Shown in pieces: positions 1 to 6,011 of a DNA stretch of 8,174 bases. The stretch is from an uncultured Pseudomonadota bacterium (GTDB lineage: Bacteria; Pseudomonadota; Gammaproteobacteria; Methylococcales; Methylomonadaceae). Location: positions 1-8,174 of the forward strand of contig CAIZCB010000191.1 of NCBI GenBank assembly GCA_903931355.1. Direction: 5' to 3'. Numbering within the stretch: position 1 is the first letter of the stretch; the number at the start of each line of letters is the position of its first letter. The translations under genes were made by a program, and so were the position numbers. The notes beneath the pieces are model-generated. The model had not been told where the DNA came from and made no database searches. It was given only the letters and a program-made list of their open reading frames with translations.

Positions 1-485
1 ACAAACTGTATGACGTCGATACACCTACCGAAAATAGAAACCAAAATTTCGATGTTTTCAAAAGCGTAGCCGCATTGGAATGGGATACCTTGTTGTTTTT
101 CTATGGGGTAATGATTAGCGTTGGTGGCTTGAGCTTTATCGGCTATTTAACCTTAGCATCCGATGTACTTTATGTCGGCATGGATCCAACCATCGCCAAT
201 ATTATCGTTGGCATTTTGTCGGCCTTTATCGACAACGGCACCATCATGTTTGCGGTACTCACCATGCACCCTGAGATTTCTCAAGGCCAATGGTTATTGG
301 TGACTTTAACCGCTGGCGTCGGCGGCAGCTTGTTAGCGATTGGTTCTGCGGCTGGCGTCGGCTTAATGGGACAAATGAAAGGTATTTACACCTTTAGCGC
401 CCATTTAAAATGGATGCCGGTGATTATGGTCGGCTACATTGGCAGTATCGCTGTACACTTTTTGATTAATGGGCGGTATTTCTAA
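1..485 (+). CDS. nhaD: NhaD-type Na+/H+ antiporter, C-terminal part (5' end outside window)
   Basis: Inner-membrane sodium/proton antiporter of the NhaD family (ion transporter superfamily), which exports Na+ in exchange for protons. The frame is open from base 3 to the TAA at 483-485, so about 160 C-terminal residues are present and the start lies upstream. Visible family signatures are the LFFYGVMISVGGLSFIGYL membrane segment, the segment ending DNGTIMFAVLTMHPEIS, the glycine-rich LVTLTAGVGGSLLAIGSAAG stretch, and a final hydrophobic segment beginning HLKWMPVIMVGY. Glycine-rich re-entrant or helical segments of this kind are typical of NhaD C-termini. The TTG at 75 is internal and not a start. 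In NhaD proteins I remember, the DN motif is followed by IP; here it is followed by GT. The gene ends 59 bases before hypF, separated by a strong hairpin. The family assignment is firm; subtype and ion specificity cannot be judged from this part. Confidence 0.9.
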   Translation, partial: KLYDVDTPTENRNQNFDVFKSVAALEWDTLLFFYGVMISVGGLSFIGYLTLASDVLYVGMDPTIANIIVGILSAFIDNGTIMFAVLTMHPEISQGQWLLVTLTAGVGGSLLAIGSAAGVGLMGQMKGIYTFSAHLKWMPVIMVGYIGSIAVHFLINGRYF

Positions 486-497
486 CCCCCCTTGTCT

Positions 498-530
498 ATT
501 CAAACTGTTTGCCTCGCAAACAGTTTGAAT
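498..530 (+). terminator. 15-bp perfect hairpin between nhaD and hypF, probable terminator
   Basis: The arms at 498-512 (ATTCAAACTGTTTGC) and 516-530 (GCAAACAGTTTGAAT) are exactly complementary around a 3-base CTC loop. The hairpin begins 13 bases after the nhaD stop. A short T run (TTTT at 537-540) follows only after six other bases, and the stem is AT-rich, so it is not a textbook intrinsic terminator; it could instead protect the nhaD 3' end or act on hypF. Its 3' arm ends 14 bases before the first hypF ATG. Confidence 0.6.
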
Positions 531-544
531 TCGCTGTTTTCTAA

Positions 545-2803
545 ATGATGCTCAAACAACTAACGGTTAAAGTTGAAGGCCAAATCCAAGGCGTCGGCTT
601 TAGACCTTTCATCTTCAAACTCGCCCATCAATTTCAGCAACTCGGCTATGTCGCCAACCAGACACAAGGCGTTGAAATAGTTATCCAAGGCCAAAACCAT
701 CAACAACAAGCCTTCCTCAACGCTCTACAAAGCCAGTTACCGCCGTTTGCTGAAATTCACCGCTTAGCTATCAACGAAACACCACTCAGCCGGTTCACCG
801 ATTTTCAAATCATCCCCAGCCAAACAGACGGAAAACCCTCGGCATTTATCATGCCCGACCTTGCGCCCTGTCCTGCTTGTATTAGCGATTTGAATAATCC
901 CAACAGCCGCTTTTACCGCTATCCGTTTACCAGTTGTTGTCATTGCGGCCCACGCTACAGCATTATCGAAAAGCAACCGTTTGATCGAGCTAACACCAGC
1001 ATGGCGAGGTTTCAGCTTTGTCCAACTTGCGAACAGGATTATCAAACGCCAAACAATCGACGTTTTCATGCCCAAACTCTCAGCTGTCCTACTTGCGGGC
1101 CAAGCCTTAGATTCATTTCAGCTGATGGCGTAAGCAATGACGACCCAATCAAAGCAGCCATCGCGTTATTAAAAGCCGGCAAAATTCTGGCACTTAAAGG
1201 TATCGGGGGCTTTCAATTATTGGTTGATGCCAGCAATCAAGCTGCTGTAGAACGCTTGCGGCAACGAAAACAACGGCCTCACAAACCCTTGGCCTTAATG
1301 GTTGCAAACCTTAACGCCGCTGAACAACTGGGGTTTATTTCTGAACTAGAACAAAACACTTTATCTTCAGCTGCCGCACCAATTGTCTTACTTCAGCGCC
1401 GTGCCGCCACTACTGTAGCCAAAGCGGTTGCCGACAATAATCAATTGCTCGGCATCATGCTCCCCGCTTCGCCGTTGCATTATCTAATCGCTCAGGCCAT
1501 ACCAAACCCGTTGGTGGTGACTAGCGGCAATCGCCATCACCAAGCTTTATGCATCGACAATCAACAAGCACTCAACCAATTAGCTGAAATTGCCGATGGC
1601 TTTTTACTGCATGATCGAATAATTCAACGGCCCGTAGATGATGCTGTGGTACGAGTGATTGCCGGTAAAGCCACAGTGTTACGTCTTGGTCGTGGTTATG
1701 CACCATTAACCATCGCAACCTCATCGCCATTAGTTAACGGCCTAGCGTTGGGTGGACATCTAAAAAACAGCCTTGCTTTCAGCGTCGATCAACAAATTAT
1801 CAATAGCCAACATTTAGGTGATTTAGATAATCCTGATAACCAACGACACGCCTTAACCGCAATCAACGATTTACAACAACTCTACGGCATCCAAAATCCC
1901 AGCCTAATCCACGATCTACATCCTGATTATTTCGGCAGCCGTTACGCCCACCAACAACACCAAAGCCAAGCGATTCAACATCATCACGCTCACATTCTGG
2001 CTTGCATGGCTGAACATCAATTACAGCCGCCAGTATTAGGTTTTGCCTGGGATGGCGCAGGCTTAGGAAGTGATGGCTTAACTTGGGGTAGCGAGACTTT
2101 ATTGATTAACCAACAAGGTTTTCAACGACTAGCCCATTTACGCCCGTTTGCCTTAATCGGTGGTGACAGCTCGGCACGCGAACCTCGCCGCGCCGCCTTG
2201 GCTTTGTTATATCAACTCTACGGTGACCAACTTAACGACGAATGGGCGTGTTTACAAAGCTTTGAATCCACACAACGGCCATTACTAAAACAAATGCTGG
2301 CTAAAAACCTCAACTGCCCATTAACCACCAGCGCTGGTCGTTTATTTGATGCGGTCGCCAGCTTGCTGGATATTTGCCAAATCAATCATTACGAAGGCCA
2401 AGCGGCGATGCAGCTTGAGCAACAAGCCCATTTATCAAGCCTAAATTCGGAATATCCATTCAAACTCAGCGACACCACGCCAAGCATCATCGACTGGCAA
2501 CCGTTGATTGAAGCGCTATTGCTTGACCTCAATCGAAGCCCGATTCACGACATCGCCGCAAAATTTCACAACACCTTAGCAACAATCATCCTGCAACTAG
2601 CTCAACGAGCTAAGGTAAAATGCATTGCTCTAAGCGGCGGTTGTTTTCAAAACGCCTGCTTAACCGCAAAAACGGTTAACAAATTAGAGGCCGCCGGTTT
2701 TACGGTTTACAGCCACCAAAAGCTACCGCCAAACGACGGAAGCCTTGCCGCAGGCCAACTATATGCAGCCAGCATCAATACAGCTGTCATAAATCGGTCA
2801 TAA
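545..2803 (+). CDS. hypF: HypF, carbamoyltransferase for [NiFe]-hydrogenase maturation
   Basis: Cytoplasmic enzyme that uses carbamoyl phosphate and ATP to make a carbamoyl-adenylate and transfers the carbamoyl group to the C-terminal cysteine of HypE, the first step in making the CN ligands of [NiFe]-hydrogenase. At 752 residues it is the usual family length. Domains in order: acylphosphatase-like (about 1-92; GQIQGVGFRPF with R20, and N38); a zinc domain with perfect CX2C-X18-CX2C-X24-CX2C-X18-CX2C spacing (C109/112, 131/134, 159/162, 181/184); YrdC-like (about 205-385; KQRPHKPLALM, VVTSGN, RPVDDAVVRV); and Kae1-like (about 395-740; HDLHPDY, QHHHAH with H479-H481 and H483, GGDSSAREP, ALSGGCFQN, PPNDGSLAAGQ). 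In the YrdC part, VVTSGN is followed by RHHQALCI where relatives I remember have LS-x-x-P-like residues. ATG 545 and ATG 548 are both possible starts; neither has a clear Shine-Dalgarno sequence. No other hyp or hydrogenase gene is in view. The last codons and stop overlap a Pho box. Confidence 0.97.
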   Translation: MMLKQLTVKVEGQIQGVGFRPFIFKLAHQFQQLGYVANQTQGVEIVIQGQNHQQQAFLNALQSQLPPFAEIHRLAINETPLSRFTDFQIIPSQTDGKPSAFIMPDLAPCPACISDLNNPNSRFYRYPFTSCCHCGPRYSIIEKQPFDRANTSMARFQLCPTCEQDYQTPNNRRFHAQTLSCPTCGPSLRFISADGVSNDDPIKAAIALLKAGKILALKGIGGFQLLVDASNQAAVERLRQRKQRPHKPLALMVANLNAAEQLGFISELEQNTLSSAAAPIVLLQRRAATTVAKAVADNNQLLGIMLPASPLHYLIAQAIPNPLVVTSGNRHHQALCIDNQQALNQLAEIADGFLLHDRIIQRPVDDAVVRVIAGKATVLRLGRGYAPLTIATSSPLVNGLALGGHLKNSLAFSVDQQIINSQHLGDLDNPDNQRHALTAINDLQQLYGIQNPSLIHDLHPDYFGSRYAHQQHQSQAIQHHHAHILACMAEHQLQPPVLGFAWDGAGLGSDGLTWGSETLLINQQGFQRLAHLRPFALIGGDSSAREPRRAALALLYQLYGDQLNDEWACLQSFESTQRPLLKQMLAKNLNCPLTTSAGRLFDAVASLLDICQINHYEGQAAMQLEQQAHLSSLNSEYPFKLSDTTPSIIDWQPLIEALLLDLNRSPIHDIAAKFHNTLATIILQLAQRAKVKCIALSGGCFQNACLTAKTVNKLEAAGFTVYSHQKLPPNDGSLAAGQLYAASINTAVINRS

Positions 2804-2817
2804 ACCATTGCTAGATT
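2784..2817 (+). promoter_or_regulatory. Pho box and -10 element: PhoB-activated promoter of phoBR
   Basis: CTGTCATAAATCGGTCAT (2784-2801) matches the PhoB consensus CTGTCATAWAWCTGTCAY at 17 of 18 positions: two 7-base direct repeats (2784-2790 and 2795-2801) separated by AAAT. The core GTCATAAA recurs exactly 11 bases apart (2786-2793 and 2797-2804), the spacing expected for a PhoB dimer on one face of the helix. A -10-like TAGATT (2812-2817, 4 of 6 matches) lies 10 bases after the box, the usual arrangement in which the Pho box replaces the -35 element. Transcription would start near 2824. The box lies in the last hypF codons and stop, immediately upstream of phoB, which implies positive autoregulation under phosphate limitation. 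Confidence 0.85.
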
Positions 2818-2823
2818 AGGAGG
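2818..2823 (+). promoter_or_regulatory. Perfect Shine-Dalgarno AGGAGG upstream of phoB
   Basis: AGGAGG is 4 bases before TTG 2828, 10 bases before TTG 2834, and 28 bases before ATG 2852, all in the phoB frame. It therefore points to a TTG start, whereas family length points to the ATG. If the Pho promoter starts transcription near 2824, this site would be missing from that transcript and present only on read-through RNA from hypF. Confidence 0.6.
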
Positions 2824-2851
2824 ATTATTGAGCTTGAGAAAACACAAATTT

Positions 2852-3544
2852 ATGTCAAATTTGAATATTTTGGTTGTCGAAGACGAAGAAGCCATCCGAG
2901 AAATGCTAATAATGGCATTGGGTCAAAACGAATTAAATGTCACCGCCGTTGCCAGTGCAGAACTGGCGCTACAAACCTTGGCCGACAAAACGATGGATTT
3001 ACTAGTACTAGACTGGATGCTACCCGGCATAAGCGGCGTGGAATTAGCTAGACGCTTAAAGAACGATCCGCATTACAAACAATTACCGATAATTCTGCTG
3101 ACCGCACGCGGCGAAGAAGCCGATAAAATTCGCGGTTTAGAAATCGGTGCTGACGATTACATGACCAAACCATTTTCACCGAAAGAATTAGTCGCACGAA
3201 TTAAAGCGGTCATGCGCCGCAGCGGCAAACTCAATGAAAGCGGTCAAATCAGCGTCGATAACATTGTCCTAGACCCCGAACAACACCGCCTCAGCATTGA
3301 AGGCAAAATATTAGAAATCAGCCCAACTGAATTTAAGCTGATGCAATTTTTTATGAGCAACCCCGACAAAGTCTACAGCCGCACCCATTTACTGGACCAA
3401 GTTTGGGGACGCAGCGTTTATATCGAAGAACGCACCGTCGATGTTCATATCCGCCGCTTACGCAAAATTTTGGCTGACTATGGCCGTGAAGATTTAATCC
3501 AAACCGTGCGCGGCTTTGGCTACCGCTTTTCAATTACAGGTTAA
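2852..3544 (+). CDS. phoB: PhoB, phosphate regulon response regulator
   Basis: OmpR/PhoB-family transcription factor that, when phosphorylated by PhoR, binds Pho boxes and activates phosphate-scavenging genes. Numbered from ATG 2852 it has 230 residues, against 229 in E. coli. Receiver domain (about 1-122): acidic pair E10/D11 in ILVVEDEE, phosphoacceptor D54 in LVLDWMLPG, T84 in LLTARG, and K106 in MTKPF. Winged-helix DNA-binding domain (about 130-228): SPTEFKLMQFF, VYSRTHLLDQVWG, recognition helix RTVDVHIRRLRK, and the wing QTVRGFGYRFS. The start is uncertain: ATG 2852 gives the canonical N-terminus but has no good ribosome-binding site, whereas in-frame TTG 2828 or TTG 2834 behind AGGAGG would add 8 or 6 residues (LRKHKF-type extension). 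It follows hypF by 24-48 bases depending on start and is 3 bases from phoR, so the two regulators are co-transcribed. No pst or phoU genes are visible. Confidence 0.95.
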   Translation: MSNLNILVVEDEEAIREMLIMALGQNELNVTAVASAELALQTLADKTMDLLVLDWMLPGISGVELARRLKNDPHYKQLPIILLTARGEEADKIRGLEIGADDYMTKPFSPKELVARIKAVMRRSGKLNESGQISVDNIVLDPEQHRLSIEGKILEISPTEFKLMQFFMSNPDKVYSRTHLLDQVWGRSVYIEERTVDVHIRRLRKILADYGREDLIQTVRGFGYRFSITG

Positions 3545-3547
3545 ACC

Positions 3548-4819
3548 ATGCAACGCTGGCAACGCGAAATCAATATCACCATCGGCTTAGTCACTCCGGC
3601 TTTAGTCGTCAGTTTCTTTGTCGGCCATTTATCGACTTTGTTGCTAGCCGTCACCTGCTTTTTATTAATCCGCCAAACCTTAGCCGTCAATGAACTAGAA
3701 AAGTGGCTCAATAAAGGCGCATTTGGCGATAAACGTGACCAAAAAGGCATTTGGGGCGATATTTACTATCACCTATGGAAAATCAAAAAAACCGAAAAGA
3801 AACGTAAGAAGAAACTCAGCAAAATGGTGGAACAGTTTAGATCCTCAACCGATGCCTTACCTGATGCTGCGGTAGTCATGAGTAGTTATGCAGAAATTGA
3901 ATGGAGCAATCGCGCTTGTCGTGATGTTTTAGGTTTAAAAAAATCCGATAAAGGCCAGCGCGTGCCTAACCTGATTCGTAATCCACAGTTTGTTCAATAT
4001 CTAAAATCCAACGATTACCAACAAAAAATCATTATCCCCTCGCCGGTTAACGAAAACATCATTCTGCAAATCAGCATCGTGCCTTATGGCGAAGGCTTGC
4101 GCTTACTATTAGCTCAAGATGTCACCCAGCTGAAAAACATCGAGCGGATGCGTACCGATTTTGTCGCTAATGTTTCGCATGAACTCAGAACACCGTTGAC
4201 CGTCTTGAAAGGCTATCTGGAAACTTTGGTAGAAATGGATAACGGCAACAGCCTTTACTCGCGCTCATTCCAAAATATGGCAACCCAAACCGAACGCATG
4301 AATCTGTTAATCGACGATTTATTGCTGTTAGCGCGATTAGAATCAAAAACCAAAACCAGCCAATGCGTTAATACCCCAGAATTGCTCAAACAAATCTGCC
4401 AAGAAAGCCGTCTACAAGCCAAAGACACCAGCCGGATTGAGCTGATTCTTGAATCCGAAGCCAAAATCCAAGGTAATGAAGAAGAATTGCGGAGTGCGTT
4501 TAGCAATTTACTGACTAACGCCCTGAAATACTCACCCGCCGACAAACCGGTCAAAGTCCGCTGGCAACAGGATGATGATGGGGTGTTTTTAGAAGTTGAA
4601 GACTTTGGCGAAGGTATTTCAAACGCCGATATACCCAAGATCACCGAACGCTTTTACCGCGCCGAAGTAAAACGTAATCACAAAATCAACGGCACCGGCT
4701 TAGGCTTGGCGATTGTGAAACATGTATTAGTTAGACACGATGCCAAGCTGGAAATTAACAGCCAAATAGGCAAAGGCAGCCGGTTTAAATGTTGGTTTCC
4801 GGTTAAGAAGATTTGTTGA
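3548..4819 (+). CDS. phoR: PhoR, phosphate regulon sensor histidine kinase
   Basis: Inner-membrane sensor kinase that phosphorylates PhoB under phosphate limitation and dephosphorylates it when phosphate is ample; in the known system it is controlled through the Pst transporter and PhoU. It has 423 residues, close to E. coli PhoR (431). Order: two membrane segments near the N-terminus (about 9-27 and 29-46) with almost no periplasmic part; a basic linker (KKTEKKRKKK, about 80-90); a PAS domain (about 96-190; DALPDAAVVM, NRACRDVLGL); HisKA with H-box FVANVSHELRTPLTVLKGYL and phosphorylated H211; and HATPase with N-box N324 (LLTNALKYSP), G1 DFGEGIS, F-box RFYRA, and G2 GTGLGLAIVKH (G382, G384, G386). 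A weak AGG (3538-3540) lies 7 bases before ATG 3548. The gene is the last of its operon and converges on the toxin gene across 35 bases with no clear terminator. Confidence 0.96.
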   Translation: MQRWQREINITIGLVTPALVVSFFVGHLSTLLLAVTCFLLIRQTLAVNELEKWLNKGAFGDKRDQKGIWGDIYYHLWKIKKTEKKRKKKLSKMVEQFRSSTDALPDAAVVMSSYAEIEWSNRACRDVLGLKKSDKGQRVPNLIRNPQFVQYLKSNDYQQKIIIPSPVNENIILQISIVPYGEGLRLLLAQDVTQLKNIERMRTDFVANVSHELRTPLTVLKGYLETLVEMDNGNSLYSRSFQNMATQTERMNLLIDDLLLLARLESKTKTSQCVNTPELLKQICQESRLQAKDTSRIELILESEAKIQGNEEELRSAFSNLLTNALKYSPADKPVKVRWQQDDDGVFLEVEDFGEGISNADIPKITERFYRAEVKRNHKINGTGLGLAIVKHVLVRHDAKLEINSQIGKGSRFKCWFPVKKIC

Positions 4820-4854
4820 GGTTAAGCGACGCTGATAATCGTATAAACAACTAC

Positions 4855-5283
4855 TCAACTAAAAGGATCAATTAAAACCAAACCATTAATATTGCGAAAA
4901 TCTTTGCTGTTGCGAGTCACTAAAATCAAACCATGTCGTAAGGCAATAGCCGCTATTTGTGCATCTTCGGTCGAAATGGGCATCCCGATTTTATTTCGGC
5001 AGGCGACTAAAACGGCATATTCATGCGCTGCTAATTGATCAAACTCTAAGCATAATCCCGCAAAATCAGACAAAAACATCTGCTCAACCGCATTGGCAAT
5101 AGCCTCTCTTCGCTTGCCATTAGGTAATAAAGCCACGCCTAACAACATCTCAGCTTGTGTAATCACGCTGGTATAAAACCTCGTATCACCTTGTTCCGAA
5201 AACCAAGCCAACACTTGCTCAGAAGGCTTTGGCCGCATTAATTCAGACAATACATTAGTATCGAGCAATACAGCTTGCATCAT
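4855..5283 (-). CDS. vapC: VapC/FitB-type PIN-domain toxin
   Basis: Probable Mg2+-dependent endoribonuclease toxin of a type II toxin-antitoxin pair. Its 142 residues form one PIN domain. The acidic active-site set is visible: D8 in LLDTNVLSE, E45 in ITQAEMLLGV, D107 in STEDAQIAA, and D128 in TRNSKDF, with N125 nearby. The pattern (LLDTNVLSELMRP, LLGVALLPNGKR, VTRNSKDF, terminal DPFS) is closest to the FitB branch of the VapC family. The start has two consecutive ATGs (5283 and 5280); a weak AGG lies 7 bases upstream of the first. It lies 3 bases after the antitoxin stop in the same transcript, as usual for such pairs. The RNA target cannot be read from sequence. The partner and order make the assignment secure. 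Confidence 0.94.
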   Translation of the reverse strand: MMQAVLLDTNVLSELMRPKPSEQVLAWFSEQGDTRFYTSVITQAEMLLGVALLPNGKRREAIANAVEQMFLSDFAGLCLEFDQLAAHEYAVLVACRNKIGMPISTEDAQIAAIALRHGLILVTRNSKDFRNINGLVLIDPFS

Positions 5284-5286
5284 GAC

Positions 5287-5529
5287 TTAGCCTAACTCAG
5301 GTGCAGTTCTAGTCGCTTGTCGTTCAGGAATCGGTAATTCGTCTAATTCAAGGCCAGCAAAACGCGATTGAATCCGTTGGGCAAATGCTGGCGGGGTTGG
5401 CTTAGCGGTTAAGGCTCGCAACAAAATGCTCCTTACTTCTTGCTCCATAGAACAACCATGCTGCGCAGCCTGTAAACGCAAACGAGTTTTCAATTCATCA
5501 TCAATATTTCTAATGGTAATGGCTGCCAT
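5287..5529 (-). CDS. vapB: FitA-like ribbon-helix-helix antitoxin
   Basis: Antitoxin that neutralises the adjacent PIN toxin and, with it, represses its own promoter. Its 80 residues comprise an N-terminal ribbon-helix-helix DNA-binding domain (about 1-42: AAITIRNIDDELKTRLRLQA, then EQEVRSILLRAL) and a charged C-terminal tail (about 48-80, FAQRIQSRFAGLELDELPIP followed by ERQATRTAPE) that in FitA-type proteins wraps over the toxin active site. ATITIRN-like openings with GCSMEQEVR are typical of FitA relatives. A good ribosome-binding site (GAGG, 5538-5535) lies 5 bases before ATG 5529. An inverted repeat at 5556-5579 upstream contains the sequence recalled as the Neisseria FitA half-site. The gene lies in an accessory stretch beside a MITE-like repeat. 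Confidence 0.92.
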   Translation of the reverse strand: MAAITIRNIDDELKTRLRLQAAQHGCSMEQEVRSILLRALTAKPTPPAFAQRIQSRFAGLELDELPIPERQATRTAPELG

Positions 5530-5555
5530 TTAGCCCTCACTTAAAATGATTTCAA

Positions 5556-5591
5556 TGCTATCAGTGTAATCACTTAGCAACTCCTTCACAA
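5556..5591 (-). promoter_or_regulatory. Toxin-antitoxin promoter with overlapping FitA-like operator
   Basis: An imperfect inverted repeat spans 5556-5579: TGCTA (5556-5560), TC, AGTG (5563-5566), a TAAT centre, CACT (5571-5574), TAGCA (5575-5579). Its left half reads TGCTATCA (5556-5563), which from memory is the half-site bound by Neisseria FitA. On the minus strand a promoter can be drawn through it: -35 TTGTGA (5591-5586), 17-base spacer, -10 TACACT (5568-5563), each 4 of 6 matches. The -10 lies inside the repeat, so bound antitoxin-toxin complex would block RNA polymerase. The position, 27 bases from the antitoxin start, suits autoregulation. Confidence 0.65.
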
Positions 5592-5602
5592 CTGATTAAC
5601 TG

Positions 5603-5620
5603 ATGTTACACAACATTGTG
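5603..5620. other. Two overlapping small palindromes upstream of the toxin-antitoxin promoter
   Basis: ATGTT-ACAC-AACAT (5603-5616) and CACAA-CA-TTGTG (5609-5620) are both perfect inverted repeats and overlap by eight bases. They lie 12-29 bases beyond the putative -35 element of the antitoxin promoter, next to a direct repeat AACTGAT (5590-5596 and 5598-5604). They may be a regulator site, but no known protein is indicated. Confidence 0.35.
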
Positions 5621-5685
5621 ATTTTTACCCCCAAATGCTGTAACTACCTTTGGAGAAGTATTCTTGGAATTGGCTGACCAGCTTC

Positions 5686-5761
5686 GTCATTCCCGCGAAG
5701 GCGGGAATCTAATCTAGGTGATGGGCTTCGAGGTCTGGATTCCCGCTTTCGCGAGAATGAC
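5686..5761. repeat. REP/MITE-like element: two ATTCCCGC hairpins with terminal inverted repeats
   Basis: A 76-base unit is bounded by GTCATTCCCGC (5686-5696) and GCGAGAATGAC (5751-5761), which are inverted copies at 10 of 11 positions. Each end forms its own hairpin: ATTCCCGC/GCGGGAAT (5689-5696/5701-5708, loop GAAG, perfect) and ATTCCCGC/GCGAGAAT (5739-5746/5751-5758, loop TTTC, one mismatch). Such paired GTCATTCCCGC hairpins occur in many copies in gammaproteobacterial genomes as non-autonomous REP/MITE elements; the hairpin core also resembles the Neisseria dRS3 repeat. No target-site duplication is evident. It carries no gene and sits between the toxin-antitoxin pair and the cyd-like operon. 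Confidence 0.75.
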
Positions 5762-5949
5762 CGCTACATCAGCAAATAACTGTAATTTCTTCGTAATATC
5801 AGTCAGTAAGCTATCAACCAAGAGAAAAGTGGAGCAATGTGGACGAAAATGGGACATTTGGTGAAAAAGTGGTTGTAAAGTGTCTTTGTCGTATATCAAG
5901 CACCCGAATCGATATTGCCCCAGTCCATCAGCCAAACAAAATCCCCCAT
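5762..5949. other. Non-coding stretch with no recognised element
   Basis: This is part of the 482-base gap between the antitoxin start and the cydA-like start. Plus-strand frames are rich in stops, and I see no tRNA, riboswitch or terminator. A weak inverted repeat, ATATC (5893-5897) and GATAT (5911-5915) with 13 bases between, is the only structure noted. The minus strand has an open frame across the region and the repeat, judged spurious. Confidence 0.5.
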
Positions 5950-5977
5950 AGGACAATCCCACCAGACTGCCTATAAT
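5950..5977 (+). promoter_or_regulatory. Sigma70-like promoter of the cydAB-like operon
   Basis: A perfect -10 TATAAT (5972-5977) is preceded, after 16 bases, by AGGACA (5950-5955), which matches TTGACA at 4 of 6 positions. Predicted transcription starts near 5984, giving a leader of about 28 bases to ATG 6012 that includes the ribosome-binding site. No convincing FNR- or ArcA-type site was seen next to it. Confidence 0.6.
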
Positions 5978-6000
5978 TGGCGGCTTTTGATTTAACTGCC

Positions 6001-6005
6001 TGAGG
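6001..6005 (+). promoter_or_regulatory. Ribosome-binding site that fixes the cydA-like start
   Basis: TGAGG ends 6 bases before ATG 6012, a good spacing. The in-frame TTG at 6006 directly abuts it and cannot be served by it, so ATG 6012 is chosen over the longer frame. Confidence 0.7.
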
Positions 6006-6011
6006 TTGGAA

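Noticed and set aside
75..485. A complete small gene starting at TTG 75
   Set aside because: The frame is open through the left edge, and the sequence before TTG 75 continues the antiporter, so this is an internal codon of a longer gene.
764..1075. Open frame of about 100 codons on the minus strand inside hypF
   Set aside because: It is fully covered by hypF, which has an unbroken set of family motifs; it has no domain of its own.
4255..4644. Open frame of 129 codons on the minus strand inside phoR
   Set aside because: It lies opposite the conserved kinase domains of phoR and is low-complexity Ser/Leu-rich, typical of an antisense shadow.
4815..4859. Inverted repeat GTTGAG...CTCAAC between phoR and the toxin gene as a bidirectional terminator
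   Set aside because: The six-base arms are AT-rich and separated by 33 bases, with no T run on either strand.
5689..5758. ATTCCCGC repeats as the start of a CRISPR array
   Set aside because: There are only two units, inverted relative to each other at the ends, with no regular spacers and no cas genes; the REP/MITE reading fits better.
5837..5878. Plus-strand 13-residue peptide (MWTKMGHLVKKWL)
   Set aside because: The GGAG upstream is only 2 bases from the ATG, the peptide matches nothing I know, and such short frames are expected by chance.
5893..5915. ATATC-N13-GATAT as a regulator site for the cyd-like operon
   Set aside because: The arms are only five bases and match no FNR, ArcA or CydR consensus that I can recall; chance is likely.
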